Assembly: GCA_041402005.1 (NCBI GenBank)
Contig: JAWKTB010000003.1
Span: 372,001 to 436,000 of the forward strand
Direction of reading: 5' to 3'
Length of the DNA stretch: 64,000 nucleotides
Source: JAJRXR01 sp041402005
GTDB lineage: Bacteria; Planctomycetota; Phycisphaerae; Phycisphaerales; UBA1924
A program made the translations under genes and the position numbers. This document shows positions 33,678 through 42,277 of this stretch, one piece after another. The notes below the pieces were generated by a model. That model ran no database searches. It saw only the letters and a program-made list of their open reading frames with translations, and was not told the DNA's origin. Position 1 is the stretch's first letter. Every line of letters starts with the position of its first letter.

Positions 33678-34895
33678 TCACGGGCAGCCGGCGCCGAAGA
33701 GGCCCAGGAAGGTGAGGACGTCGGAGAAATCGAACGTGCCGACAGGCATCGCGAGGTCGGCCTCGGAGGACTGCGAGGCGAAGGCGGTGAGGAAGGCGAG
33801 GACGTCGGAGAAGTCGAGCGTGCCGAAGGCCTCGGCGAGGTCGGCGGGGGAGCAGGGCCCGCCCGCGTCGATCGAGTAGAGCATGGGGCGATAGTTCAGC
33901 AGGGAGCAGCGCATCCGGTTCCCCTGCTCGGGGGTGAAGTTGTTCATGCAGAGGTCGTCGGAGTAATCCATGTAGTTGCGGAAGGGGTCTGGGGAGGAGC
34001 AGGTGTTGGAGGAGCCGGGGCACCCGAAGACGGGGTCGGACTCACGGTTGGTGTCGCAGATGCGGTCGCCGGTGGTGTAGCAGGCGGCGGTGGAGCCGCA
34101 CCCGTAGTCGAAGGTGTGGTAGAGGCCGAGGTAGTGCCCGATCTCGTGGGTGGCGGTGCGTCCTTGGTCGTAGGGGTCGAGGGGGGAGTTGCGCCCGAAG
34201 GCGGAGTAGAGGCAGACGACGCGGTCGGCGTTGTTGCCGGCGATGCCGCCCTGTGGCAGGTCGGGGACGTAGCCGAGGTAGCCGGCGGCGGAGTTGGTGT
34301 AGATGTTGAGGTAGCGGTCGGTGTCCCAGGCAAGCGAGCTCCAGTAAGAGCCGTTGTCGTCGAACCAGTTGTTGTCGGTGGTGTAGGTGATGCCGGTGGT
34401 GGGGGCGCCATCGGGGTCTTCGGTGGCGAGGTAGAACTCGATCTGGCAGTCGGTGCCGAGCGAGCCGTTGGTGGCGGGGATGGCGAGGTAGTCCTCGTTG
34501 AGGATGTCGATCTGGGACTGGATCTGGGCGGCGTCGAGGAAGCCGGTGCCGTTGGTGCGCTGGATGACGTGGACGACGACGGGGATGCGGTACTTGGCGA
34601 CGCTGGGGTCGTAGGCGGCGTTGGGGTTGGTGTTGTCGTAGGTGCAGTCGGAGGCGTTGCCTCGCGCGCCGACGAGCTGGTCGGCGTGGTCGAGGGGGAG
34701 TGACATCCCGCACCGGGCGTTGTTCTCGCGGAAGTAGCCGGAGGCGGCGAGGTCCGCCCAGGAGTGGTAGGTGACGTCGCCCACGACGATGGTGTGGTCG
34801 TCGATGACCTGGAAGTGGGCAGAATCAGGGCGCTGGGCGCTGGCGAACGTGGCGGTCGCGGCGAGCAGGACGAGGGCGGTTGTGCGCGTGTTCAT
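33678..34895 (-). CDS. Secreted M43 (pappalysin-type) metalloprotease with GC-type dockerin tail
   Basis: A 405-residue protein. Signal peptide about 1-20. YRIPVVVHVIQRTNGTGF (about 102-119) opens the M43 catalytic domain, the zinc motif HEIGHYLGLYH is at 250-260, and the Met-turn is NYMDYSDD (about 307). Disulfide-forming cysteines lie around the active site (GDRICDTNRESDPVFGCPG), as in ulilysin and cytophagalysin relatives. The last 55 residues carry two dockerin-like repeats and end GAGCP. It probably cleaves extracellular proteins, beside a subtilase and another metalloprotease. Confidence 0.9.
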   Translation of the reverse strand: MNTRTTALVLLAATATFASAQRPDSAHFQVIDDHTIVVGDVTYHSWADLAASGYFRENNARCGMSLPLDHADQLVGARGNASDCTYDNTNPNAAYDPSVAKYRIPVVVHVIQRTNGTGFLDAAQIQSQIDILNEDYLAIPATNGSLGTDCQIEFYLATEDPDGAPTTGITYTTDNNWFDDNGSYWSSLAWDTDRYLNIYTNSAAGYLGYVPDLPQGGIAGNNADRVVCLYSAFGRNSPLDPYDQGRTATHEIGHYLGLYHTFDYGCGSTAACYTTGDRICDTNRESDPVFGCPGSSNTCSSPDPFRNYMDYSDDLCMNNFTPEQGNRMRCSLLNYRPMLYSIDAGGPCSPADLAEAFGTLDFSDVLAFLTAFASQSSEADLAMPVGTFDFSDVLTFLGLFGAGCP

Positions 34896-34924
34896 GCGTG
34901 TGTTTCCCCAAGAGCTACAGGGTG

Positions 34925-34961
34925 AAAAACGGCGGGGCGTCGTGTCGGACGCCCCGCCGCG
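34925..34961 (-). terminator. Rho-independent terminator
   Basis: Minus strand: GCGGCGGGGCGTC and GACGCCCCGCCG form a stem followed by TTTTT, just after the M12-like protease gene ends at 34976. Confidence 0.85.
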
Positions 34962-34975
34962 TGCTTGACTCGCCT

Positions 34976-37192
34976 TTAGGGGCAGCCTGCCCCGAAGGCG
35001 GCGAGGTAGGCGAGAACGTCGGAGAAGTCGTACGAGCCGTTCGGTGGCGCGAGGTCGGCCTCGGGCTCCTGGGCGGCGAAGGCGACGAGGAAGGCGGAGA
35101 CGTCGGAGAAGTCGAGGACGCCGAAGGGTTCGGCGAGGTCCGCGGGCGAGCAGGCGGGCACACCCTCGTCGTGGGAGAGGAAGATGCTGATGAGGGGGGT
35201 CTTCGAGAGAGTGGGGCCCTTGATGGAGGCGATGAGGCCCGCGCCGCCGCCGTTCTCGAAGAACTCGATGCGGATCTTGTGCCAGCCGGCGTGGAGGGCG
35301 ATCTGCCCGGAGCGTTCCTCCATGCCGTGGAGCCCGTCGTTGTTGACGACGGGGGTGTCACCGATGAAGAGGCGGGAGCCGTCGTCGGAGTGGGTGTAGA
35401 AGGTGTAGAGCCCGTCGGAGACGGCCTGGACGTAGCCGGTGAGGACGGCGCCGACTTCGTCGGCGCGTCCGGAGGTGATGAAGTTCCCGTTGGTCGAGGC
35501 GTTGTTGACGCTCATGACGACGTCGGAGTCGTAGGGGGTGAGCGCGTCGAAGTCGGGCAGGGCGCTGGGGCTGGAGAGGGCGTAGTAGTCGATGGCGAGG
35601 CCCGGCAGGGGGTTGACGCGCGGGTCGGGGTCGCGCAGGGGCGCGACGTCGATGCCGACGTTGGTGGAGGGGCCGGTGTTGAGCTGGTAGGAGAAGGAGT
35701 CGAAGCCGGAGTATGCGGGGGGTGCGGTGTAGCGGAGCATGTCGCGTCCGCCCGGGCCGGCGCCGGCGAGGAGGGTGACCGTGCCGCCCGCGCCGCTGGT
35801 GGCGTCGAAGCCGGCGATGGAGATGGGGTCGCAGGACTGCGAGTAGTCGTTGGCGAGGACGTCGAGGTCGACCGAGGCGCCCTCGTAGGCGTTGACGGAG
35901 TCGGGGACGGCGGTGGAGCCGGCGGCGGTCAGGTCGCACCCGTCGCCCTCGATGGAGTCGAGGTAGGCGACGATGGTGTCCTGCACGCGTGGGTGGAACT
36001 GGAGGACGATGTTGGTCATGCCACCCGAGCAGGTGTGGCAGTAGGACATGATGGTGCCGCCGAAGGCCATGGAGCAGTCGCCGTTGCCGCACCCGTCGAT
36101 GACGGGGTTGTAGGAATCGTGGGTGTGCCCGGTGCCGAAGTTGTGGCCCATCTCGTGGGCGGCGACGACGAGGTCCCAGTTGCCGGCGTGGTGGTCGGTG
36201 AGGGGGTAGGGGAAGGTGCCGTTGAGGTGTGCGGAGACGCCGTAGCCCCACTGGGTGTTGCACATGACGGAGAGGTAGGCGACGCCGCCGTAGCCGGTGT
36301 CGGTGCGTCCGGTGAGGTAGTGGACGATCTGGCGTTGGACGCCGTTCATGCTGCTGCGCCACTCGTTGCGGACGAGGTCGAGTGGGTCGCCGGCGCTGGG
36401 GTCGTAGGGGTCGGAGTTGGAGGCCCAGACGCGGAGGAAGGAGACGGAGAGGCGGACGTCGACGTCGCGCTCGTAGATCTCGGAGATGGCGCCGAGGAGC
36501 GAGACGGCGTAAGCGGCGGCGGCGCTGGCGTTGCCGCCGAAGAGGCGCTGGGTGAACTCCCAGTCGGTCTCGATGGCGATGCCGGCGATGCGGCACTGGG
36601 AGACGCCGCGCTGTCCCGGCGCGGGCTCGATCATCGGGCCGAAGGGGCTGAGCTGGGGGTTGGCGGGGTCGAAGGCGCAGAAGTCGACGGGGTCGGCGGC
36701 GGGATCGACGACGTCGGCCATGTCGGCGATCGCGATCGCCTGCGCGGGATCCTTGCCCGGGGCGTAGGCGCCCGAGGAGATGACGTACGTGCCGCCGTCG
36801 AGCTGGATGTAGCCGTTGGTCGCGTAGGGGGAGAGAGCGACGTAGGCGATGCTGTCGGCGTTGTTCGCGACGTGACCCGAGAGGATGACGACGTCGGAGA
36901 GGTCGAGGGGGTGCTCGCCGTCGACGTCGCCGACGACAACCTGCGCGTTGGGCGCGAGGACGTTCACGCGCTCGAGCTCGAGGTCGACGCTCGCGCCGGT
37001 GGGCAGGACGAGGTTGTGGATTTCCTTTGTCTGGCCGATGGCGAGCGTTCGCATGGCGGCGAGGTTGAGGCGCTCGGCCAGGCCGGCGGCCTGGGGTGAG
37101 GACGCCTCGGGGCCCGCGGCGAGCGCGGGGGAGGCGATGGACAATACCAAACACAACGGGGCAATGAGGGCGTGAGACCGGTGACGTGCCAT
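34976..37192 (-). CDS. Secreted M12-like (reprolysin-type) metalloprotease with PA14 and GC-type dockerin tail
   Basis: A 738-residue protein. Signal peptide about 1-26; a propeptide-like region follows to about 200. The catalytic domain has HEMGHNFGTGH (346-356) and the Met-turn TIMSYCH (about 377), the metzincin pattern of reprolysins. Then an Ig-like/cadherin-like module (SVDLDVLANDYSQSCD; GFDSFSYQL) and a PA14-like domain (AVSDGLYTFYTHSDDGSRLF; WHKIRIEFFENGGGAGL), often carbohydrate-binding. The tail has two dockerin-like repeats ending GAGCP. It is the first of the protease genes on this strand. Confidence 0.9.
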   Translation of the reverse strand: MARHRSHALIAPLCLVLSIASPALAAGPEASSPQAAGLAERLNLAAMRTLAIGQTKEIHNLVLPTGASVDLELERVNVLAPNAQVVVGDVDGEHPLDLSDVVILSGHVANNADSIAYVALSPYATNGYIQLDGGTYVISSGAYAPGKDPAQAIAIADMADVVDPAADPVDFCAFDPANPQLSPFGPMIEPAPGQRGVSQCRIAGIAIETDWEFTQRLFGGNASAAAAYAVSLLGAISEIYERDVDVRLSVSFLRVWASNSDPYDPSAGDPLDLVRNEWRSSMNGVQRQIVHYLTGRTDTGYGGVAYLSVMCNTQWGYGVSAHLNGTFPYPLTDHHAGNWDLVVAAHEMGHNFGTGHTHDSYNPVIDGCGNGDCSMAFGGTIMSYCHTCSGGMTNIVLQFHPRVQDTIVAYLDSIEGDGCDLTAAGSTAVPDSVNAYEGASVDLDVLANDYSQSCDPISIAGFDATSGAGGTVTLLAGAGPGGRDMLRYTAPPAYSGFDSFSYQLNTGPSTNVGIDVAPLRDPDPRVNPLPGLAIDYYALSSPSALPDFDALTPYDSDVVMSVNNASTNGNFITSGRADEVGAVLTGYVQAVSDGLYTFYTHSDDGSRLFIGDTPVVNNDGLHGMEERSGQIALHAGWHKIRIEFFENGGGAGLIASIKGPTLSKTPLISIFLSHDEGVPACSPADLAEPFGVLDFSDVSAFLVAFAAQEPEADLAPPNGSYDFSDVLAYLAAFGAGCP

Positions 37193-37349
37193 GCGCGCGT
37201 GTGCTCCACTTCTTCGGGTTCTCGAGACAGAGGCGACCCAGCGCGGCGAGGAAGGAGGGGATCCCCTCGTGCCGCGGCGACCGGGCCGATTCGGACGCCC
37301 CGGGTGAGCGGTTCGCCCGTTCGTCCCGAAGTTTGGGGCCTGGGCGGGC

Positions 37350-38996
37350 TTATTTTTTGGGTAGGAACTCGACCGAGGCGACGGTGAGGTCGTCGGCGAG
37401 GGTGTCGGTCCCGGCGTGGGCCTTGACCGCCTCGACGAGGCGGCGGACGTCCTCCTCGGGGGTGGGCGAGCGGGTGATCGACCGGAGGACGCGCCAGAGG
37501 GTGAAGAGTTCGCCCGAGGGGTTGGGCTGCTCGACGGCGCCGTCGGAGAAGAGGATGACGCGCCCGCCGGGCCCGAGTTCGAGGACCTCGGAGGTGTATT
37601 GAGAGGTCTCGAGCACGCCGATGGGCAGACCGCCCGGGGACTGGATGCGCTCGGGCGTTTCGCCGTCGCGTCGTTGGAGGCAGTGTCCGTGCCCGGCGTC
37701 GACGTAGCGGACGGTGTTGTCGCGGGGGTCGAAGACGCCGAGCCAGAGTGAGATGAACTGCCCAAGTGAAAGCTTGGGGGCGAGGGTGGCGTTGACATCG
37801 GCGAGGACGGCGGCGGGGTCGTCGGTGTGGCGGAGGGTGAGGTCGAGGTGGGTCTGGACCATGGCCATGAGCATGGCGGCGCCGGCGCCCTTGCCGGAGA
37901 CGTCGCCCAAGAAGGCGGCGACGCGTCCGTCGGAGAGGGGGACGACGTCGAAGAGGTCGCCGGCGACGATGCGTCCTGGGAGGGTGGTCATGGCGTAGCG
38001 GATGTCGCCGAGGGTGGCGGCGGCGGGCGGGAGCATGAGGCGCTGGGCGACGCGGGCGGCGCGGAGGTCGCCCTCCATGAGGGCGCGCTTGCGCTCGGTC
38101 TCGACGCGCTTGATGTTGGCGATCGCGAGGCCCGCGAGTCGGGCGAGGGCGAGGCAGAAGGCGGTGGCGTCGGCGGAGACGCGTCGCTCGGCGTCACGGG
38201 CGTCGAGGTAGAGGCAGGCCTCGACCGAGGCGCCGAGCATGATCGGGACGCAGGTCGCCGAGTGGATGCCGAGGGTGAGGATGCTGTGTGAGTCGCTGGG
38301 GGCGGCGGTGTCGCCCTCGAGGCGGACGACCTGGCCCTGGCTGGCGCCCTCGATGAGCGAGCGGCTGAGGCGCAGGGGCTCGTCGGGCTTTGACGACGGC
38401 GCGCGGGAGGCGAGGACCTGGACGTCGCCCCCGGCGCTGAGTGGGCGGACCATGGCGGCGCGGGCGTAGCCGGCGCCGGCGCGGCAGGCGTCGAGAACGA
38501 CCTCCGCCAGCGCCTCGATGCTGGAGGCGGCGCTGATGGAGGCGGCGCAGTCGATGAGGAGATTGAGGCGGTGCTGGGCGATGCCGCCCAGCTCGTCGTC
38601 GGAGACCGAGCGGATGCGGGTCGCGGTCTGGGCGCGGTCGTCGGAGGTGAGGACGCTGGAGGAGTCGGCGTCGTCGGCGCGGACGCGGAAGGTCCAGGGC
38701 CCGATGCGGATGAGGTCGCCCACGGCGACGGGGGTGGGCTCGCCCGGGGTGAGGGCGGCGGCGTTGATGAAGGTGCCGTGCTTCGAGGTGAGGTCCGCCA
38801 GGACCCAGGCGCCGGCGATGCGGGAGAAGCGGGCGTGCATGCGCGAGACGCCCGGGTCGTCGAGGACGACGCCGGCGCGGGTGGAGCGTCCGAGGGTGAG
38901 GCTGTGGCGTCCTTCGAGCGTGATGGGCTCGATGTCGGGGCCCGAGAGGGGCTCGAGGCGGAGGGCGTGCACTGGGTGAGACGGGGACTCGGGCAT
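37350..38996 (-). CDS. FHA-GAF-SpoIIE (PP2C-type) phosphatase
   Basis: A 548-residue signalling protein. N-terminal FHA domain (about 10-108) keeps the phosphothreonine-binding residues: LGRSTRAGVVL, SRMHA and SKHGTFIN. A GAF domain lies at about 150-300 (ALAEVVLDACRAGAGYARAA; ACLYLDARDAERRVS). The SpoIIE/PP2C domain is about 325-545, with metal-binding aspartates in RIVAGDLFDVVPL, AAFLGDVSGKGAGAAM and ILFSDGAVEQ, and DTLADDLTVASVEF at the end. It should dephosphorylate an anti-sigma antagonist or similar protein in a partner-switching pathway; no partner is adjacent. Confidence 0.9.
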   Translation of the reverse strand: MPESPSHPVHALRLEPLSGPDIEPITLEGRHSLTLGRSTRAGVVLDDPGVSRMHARFSRIAGAWVLADLTSKHGTFINAAALTPGEPTPVAVGDLIRIGPWTFRVRADDADSSSVLTSDDRAQTATRIRSVSDDELGGIAQHRLNLLIDCAASISAASSIEALAEVVLDACRAGAGYARAAMVRPLSAGGDVQVLASRAPSSKPDEPLRLSRSLIEGASQGQVVRLEGDTAAPSDSHSILTLGIHSATCVPIMLGASVEACLYLDARDAERRVSADATAFCLALARLAGLAIANIKRVETERKRALMEGDLRAARVAQRLMLPPAAATLGDIRYAMTTLPGRIVAGDLFDVVPLSDGRVAAFLGDVSGKGAGAAMLMAMVQTHLDLTLRHTDDPAAVLADVNATLAPKLSLGQFISLWLGVFDPRDNTVRYVDAGHGHCLQRRDGETPERIQSPGGLPIGVLETSQYTSEVLELGPGGRVILFSDGAVEQPNPSGELFTLWRVLRSITRSPTPEEDVRRLVEAVKAHAGTDTLADDLTVASVEFLPKK

Positions 38997-39024
38997 GCGC
39001 GGGGAGCGTAGACCGAGGGCGGGT

Positions 39025-40521
39025 TCAGGGCGCGCTGACGGGGGGCGCGACGGCGGGGATCGCGTGTCGCACCTCGGACGGATGGGGGAGGGGCGGGAGG
39101 TTGTGCGAGGCGCGGAGCTTGTTCTGGTCGGCGAGCATGTCGTCGAAATCGAAGAAGTTGATTTCTTCGACGGAGCCGTCGCTGTGCAGTGCCCAGAGGA
39201 AGCCGTCGATGTCCTCGGCGCCCGGGTTGGCGTCGGGGTCGGGCGAGAGGATGACGAGCCAGAGGTCGGGGTCGGTGCGTGAGTTGAAGCCGTGGTAGGT
39301 GAAGACGAGGTCACCCAGGCGGTGGGCGACGACGTCGTCGGGGAGTGAATCGGCGACGACGTCAGTGATGGCCTGCTGCTCGTCGGAGGGGAGGGCCGTG
39401 AACTCGGCGAGTGAGACGCCGCCGGCGGGGATGTCGGGGAGTGTGGTGAGCGAGGACGAGGAGGCGAGGACGAGACTGGACGGAGTGAGGGCGTGGGAGT
39501 TGATCATCTCGAGCGCATGGCGAGGAGGGTTGGCCCCATTCTCGTACTGGACGATCGCGGAGTACGCGTTGGCGAGGTTGATCTCGGCGAACCTGGTGGA
39601 CATGGAGGTGTTGAGGCTGCTCATGAGCGACGTCATCCACATGAAGAAGGCGATGTAGGCGGCGACGAAGCCCGCGATGATGATGACGGGGGTGACGACG
39701 CTGGCGGTGATGGCGCGCCAGGCGGCGATGCCCTGCATGCTCTTGAGGGCGATGCCGGCGGTGATGGGCCACCAGAGCCAGACGAAGTAGTTGGCGCAGG
39801 GGATCGCGACCGGGAGGTTGGCGCCCGAGGTGTAGAGGATGGCGAGCGCCGTCGTTCGCATCGGCCGGGGCGCCCCGCCCGAGCATTTGACGAGAAGGTG
39901 AGTGAACCCGATCCAGAGGAGCATGTAGAGCATCTGGACGACGAATCCGATGGCGCCCATGATGAGGAAGCCGAGCATGGTGTAGGCGAAGCCGAGGGCG
40001 GCGCCGCGGGCCCCGCTCGTCGCCATGGACAGGAGCATCATGACGGCGAACAGCGCCATCAGCAGGCCGATGCTGAGCAGGATCGTGATCACGATATTGA
40101 GGGTGGCGAACCCCCACGCCGGGGCGAGGGCAGCGTCGTGGGGCGTCACGCGGGCGAGCTTGATCGGGTTGATCATGCCGAGCACGGAGGTCTGCCACCA
40201 GGCGCGCTTGGATCCGAGCTGGGCGCGTCGGATCCAGGGGTTGCGGTCGATGACGGTCGCTTCCGGATCAACCCCCTCGGCGGGGGTGAGGATCATCTCG
40301 TCCATGGTGACCGAGCGCCCACACCCGACGCATGAGAAGATCGGGGGCTCGAGATGGCCCCGTTCGTTGGCGCCGAAGTAGCGCTGCTTGCAATGGGGGC
40401 AGTGGAACTCGACCGAGCCCGGGCGGAAGGTGTAGTCAGAGGGGAGGAAGGGGTCGCCGCACTCGGGGCAGGTGCGGCTGGTGAGGTTCCAGAGCTGGTA
40501 GTCACAGCGACGGCAGCGCAT
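39025..40521 (-). CDS. Zinc-ribbon multi-helix membrane protein, paralogue A
   Basis: A 498-residue protein. The N-terminus has three CxxC pairs: CRRC/CPECG (3-22), CPHC (about 41-44) and CVGC (about 64-67), followed by the shared phrase VTMDEMILTPAEGVDPE. Six or so helices fill about 130-310, with a Yip1-like arrangement. The last 170 residues, absent from the next gene, form a soluble domain (LPSDEQQAITDVVADSLPDD; FLWALHSDGSVEEINFF). The tandem neighbour at 40558 shares the ribbon and core. Role unknown; zinc ribbons on such planctomycete proteins may bind nucleic acid or protein. Confidence 0.78.
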   Translation of the reverse strand: MRCRRCDYQLWNLTSRTCPECGDPFLPSDYTFRPGSVEFHCPHCKQRYFGANERGHLEPPIFSCVGCGRSVTMDEMILTPAEGVDPEATVIDRNPWIRRAQLGSKRAWWQTSVLGMINPIKLARVTPHDAALAPAWGFATLNIVITILLSIGLLMALFAVMMLLSMATSGARGAALGFAYTMLGFLIMGAIGFVVQMLYMLLWIGFTHLLVKCSGGAPRPMRTTALAILYTSGANLPVAIPCANYFVWLWWPITAGIALKSMQGIAAWRAITASVVTPVIIIAGFVAAYIAFFMWMTSLMSSLNTSMSTRFAEINLANAYSAIVQYENGANPPRHALEMINSHALTPSSLVLASSSSLTTLPDIPAGGVSLAEFTALPSDEQQAITDVVADSLPDDVVAHRLGDLVFTYHGFNSRTDPDLWLVILSPDPDANPGAEDIDGFLWALHSDGSVEEINFFDFDDMLADQNKLRASHNLPPLPHPSEVRHAIPAVAPPVSAP

Positions 40522-40557
40522 GGTCGCGGGAGAGGGTACCGCGGGTCGCGTCCTGGT

Positions 40558-41508
40558 TCAGGGCGCTTCCATGGGCGTGGGCGGCGCGGAGGGCGGCGTG
40601 GCAGTGATCGAGCTGAACATGAAATAGAAGAAAATGGCGTAGCCGGCGACGACGAGGACGAGCAGGGTGATCGGGAAGACGAGGACGGCGAGCGAGGCCT
40701 TGGTCCCGGTCGTGGCGTGGGCCTGCTTGGTGGCGAGGATCGCCGAGACGATCCACCAGACCCAGGCGAGGTTGCTGACGCATGGGACGAGGGTGAGCAG
40801 GTGGGCGCCGGAGGTGTAGAGGAGGGCGTTGGCGGTCACGGTGAACTTGGCGTTGGCGGCGCTGATCGAGAGGAGAACGCCGTGGGTGACGACGATCCAG
40901 ATCGCGAGGTACGCGACCGGGATGGCGAACTGAGCGGCGACCTGGAGCACGCCCTGACCCAGGAGCAGGGCCCCGACGGGTGGGCCACCACTCCCGCCGC
41001 CAGACGCCGAGAAGATGATCATCATGAGCCCCATCATCACGACGACGAGCGCGAGGCCGACGACGCCGACGATGGTGATGTTGAGGATGGCGAACTTCCA
41101 GCCTTCCCAGATGGAGGTTTCCGGGGGCGTGTCGCGCGCGAGGTCGGCGGGCTTGACGAGTCCCATCACGACGGCGCGCCACCAGGCGCGCCGCAGGCCC
41201 AGCCGGTCGCGTTGGAGCCAGGGGTTGCCCCGCGTCGGGCCGGTCTTCTCGGGATCGACGCCCTCGGCGGGGGCGAGGATCATCTCGTCCATCGTGACGG
41301 GACGCCCGCACCCGACGCAGTTGAACATGGGCGGTTCGAGGTGTCCTCGCCTGCTCGTCCCGAAGTAGGGCTGGGCGCAGTGAGGGCACCGGAACTCGAC
41401 GGCGTTGGGGTAGAAGGTGAACTCGGAAGGGAGGAAGGGCTTGCCGCACTCGGGGCAGGCGCGGTTGCGCACATTCCAGAGCTCGTAGTCGCAGTCGGCG
41501 CAGTGCAT
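40558..41508 (-). CDS. Zinc-ribbon multi-helix membrane protein, paralogue B
   Basis: A 316-residue relative of the gene just downstream. Shared blocks include CPECGKPFLPSEFTFYPNAV, FRCPHCAQPYFG, GHLEPPMFNCVGCGRPVTMD and EGVDPE. It has the three cysteine pairs and five or six helices, but lacks the 170-residue soluble end. A Gly/Ser-rich break (SASGGGSGGPP) splits two helices. The two genes lie head to tail 36 bases apart and probably arose by duplication and are co-transcribed. No function can be assigned. Confidence 0.78.
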   Translation of the reverse strand: MHCADCDYELWNVRNRACPECGKPFLPSEFTFYPNAVEFRCPHCAQPYFGTSRRGHLEPPMFNCVGCGRPVTMDEMILAPAEGVDPEKTGPTRGNPWLQRDRLGLRRAWWRAVVMGLVKPADLARDTPPETSIWEGWKFAILNITIVGVVGLALVVVMMGLMMIIFSASGGGSGGPPVGALLLGQGVLQVAAQFAIPVAYLAIWIVVTHGVLLSISAANAKFTVTANALLYTSGAHLLTLVPCVSNLAWVWWIVSAILATKQAHATTGTKASLAVLVFPITLLVLVVAGYAIFFYFMFSSITATPPSAPPTPMEAP

Positions 41509-41539
41509 GGGCGAGGCAGAGGGTACCGCGCCCCGGGCG

Positions 41540-42277
41540 TCATTCGCGCTCGGCGGTGGCGATGCGGAGGTAGGTCAGGCCGCCATGCGTCTCGGCGATG
41601 CCGGTGACGTGGATGGGCTCGCCGGCGAGGTCGATGAGCTCTTCGGGCATGGGCGAACCGTCGCGGGCGAGGGGGATGTAGAGCAGGGTGGCGCCGTCGT
41701 CGGCGTGAGAGACGAACATGGGGGTGATGCCGCCCCGGAGGCAGAGCATGGCGCAGGCCTTGTGGGTCTTGCGGTCGCCCGGCTTCATGGCGCCGAGGTA
41801 GCACTTGGAATCGATGATCTCGCCTCGGAGGTCTACGACGCCGAGGACGGTCGGGGTGGGGAACGGCGCGAATGAGCGGGGGCCGGAGGCGAGGCCGATG
41901 GGGGCGTCGGCGAGTTCGATCATGCGTCTTCCGTCGCGTTCGAGGAGACGCCCGTGGATGGAGACGAGTTGCTCGGCGAAGGGCTCGGCGAGCTCTCGGG
42001 CGCCGAACTTGCCCGTATGCACGAGCAGGTACGTGTTCGAGTCGTCACCCGTCGTTGCGTGCAGGACCGGGTAGGGCTCGAGGCGGAGGACGCCCTGCCA
42101 CGTCGAGGTGGCGCCCCTCTGCCAGGTGGCGGGCCCCGGGTCGCGCTGGGTTAGGGCGATGGCGACGCCGGTGAAGAGCATCGCGAGCAGGGCGAGTGGG
42201 AGAGCCACCAGCAGTAAACGCCGGTGCGAGAGCGGCATCGGGAGATAGCCGACGTAGAAGTCGTCGCGCTCAGGCAT
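41540..42277 (-). CDS. Membrane-anchored protein with Cys/His motif, in the Rieske operon
   Basis: A 245-residue protein. One N-terminal membrane helix (about 18-42, HRRLLLVALPLALLAMLFTG) anchors an outer domain. GVVDLRGEIIDSKCYLGAMK is followed by PGDRKTHKACAMLCLRGGI, placing C159, H172, C175 and C179 in a tight group that could hold a metal, a haem or a disulfide. The first half (60-130) resembles a beta-barrel. The start overlaps the end of the Rieske gene by 8 bases. I have seen this Cys motif in uncharacterised proteins but know no proven function. Confidence 0.75.
   Translation of the reverse strand: MPERDDFYVGYLPMPLSHRRLLLVALPLALLAMLFTGVAIALTQRDPGPATWQRGATSTWQGVLRLEPYPVLHATTGDDSNTYLLVHTGKFGARELAEPFAEQLVSIHGRLLERDGRRMIELADAPIGLASGPRSFAPFPTPTVLGVVDLRGEIIDSKCYLGAMKPGDRKTHKACAMLCLRGGITPMFVSHADDGATLLYIPLARDGSPMPEELIDLAGEPIHVTGIAETHGGLTYLRIATAERE

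Noticed and set aside
34880..37099. A 739-codon open frame opposite the M12-like protease
   Set aside because: Val/Gly/Asp-rich shadow; the minus strand carries the zinc motif, signal peptide and tail.
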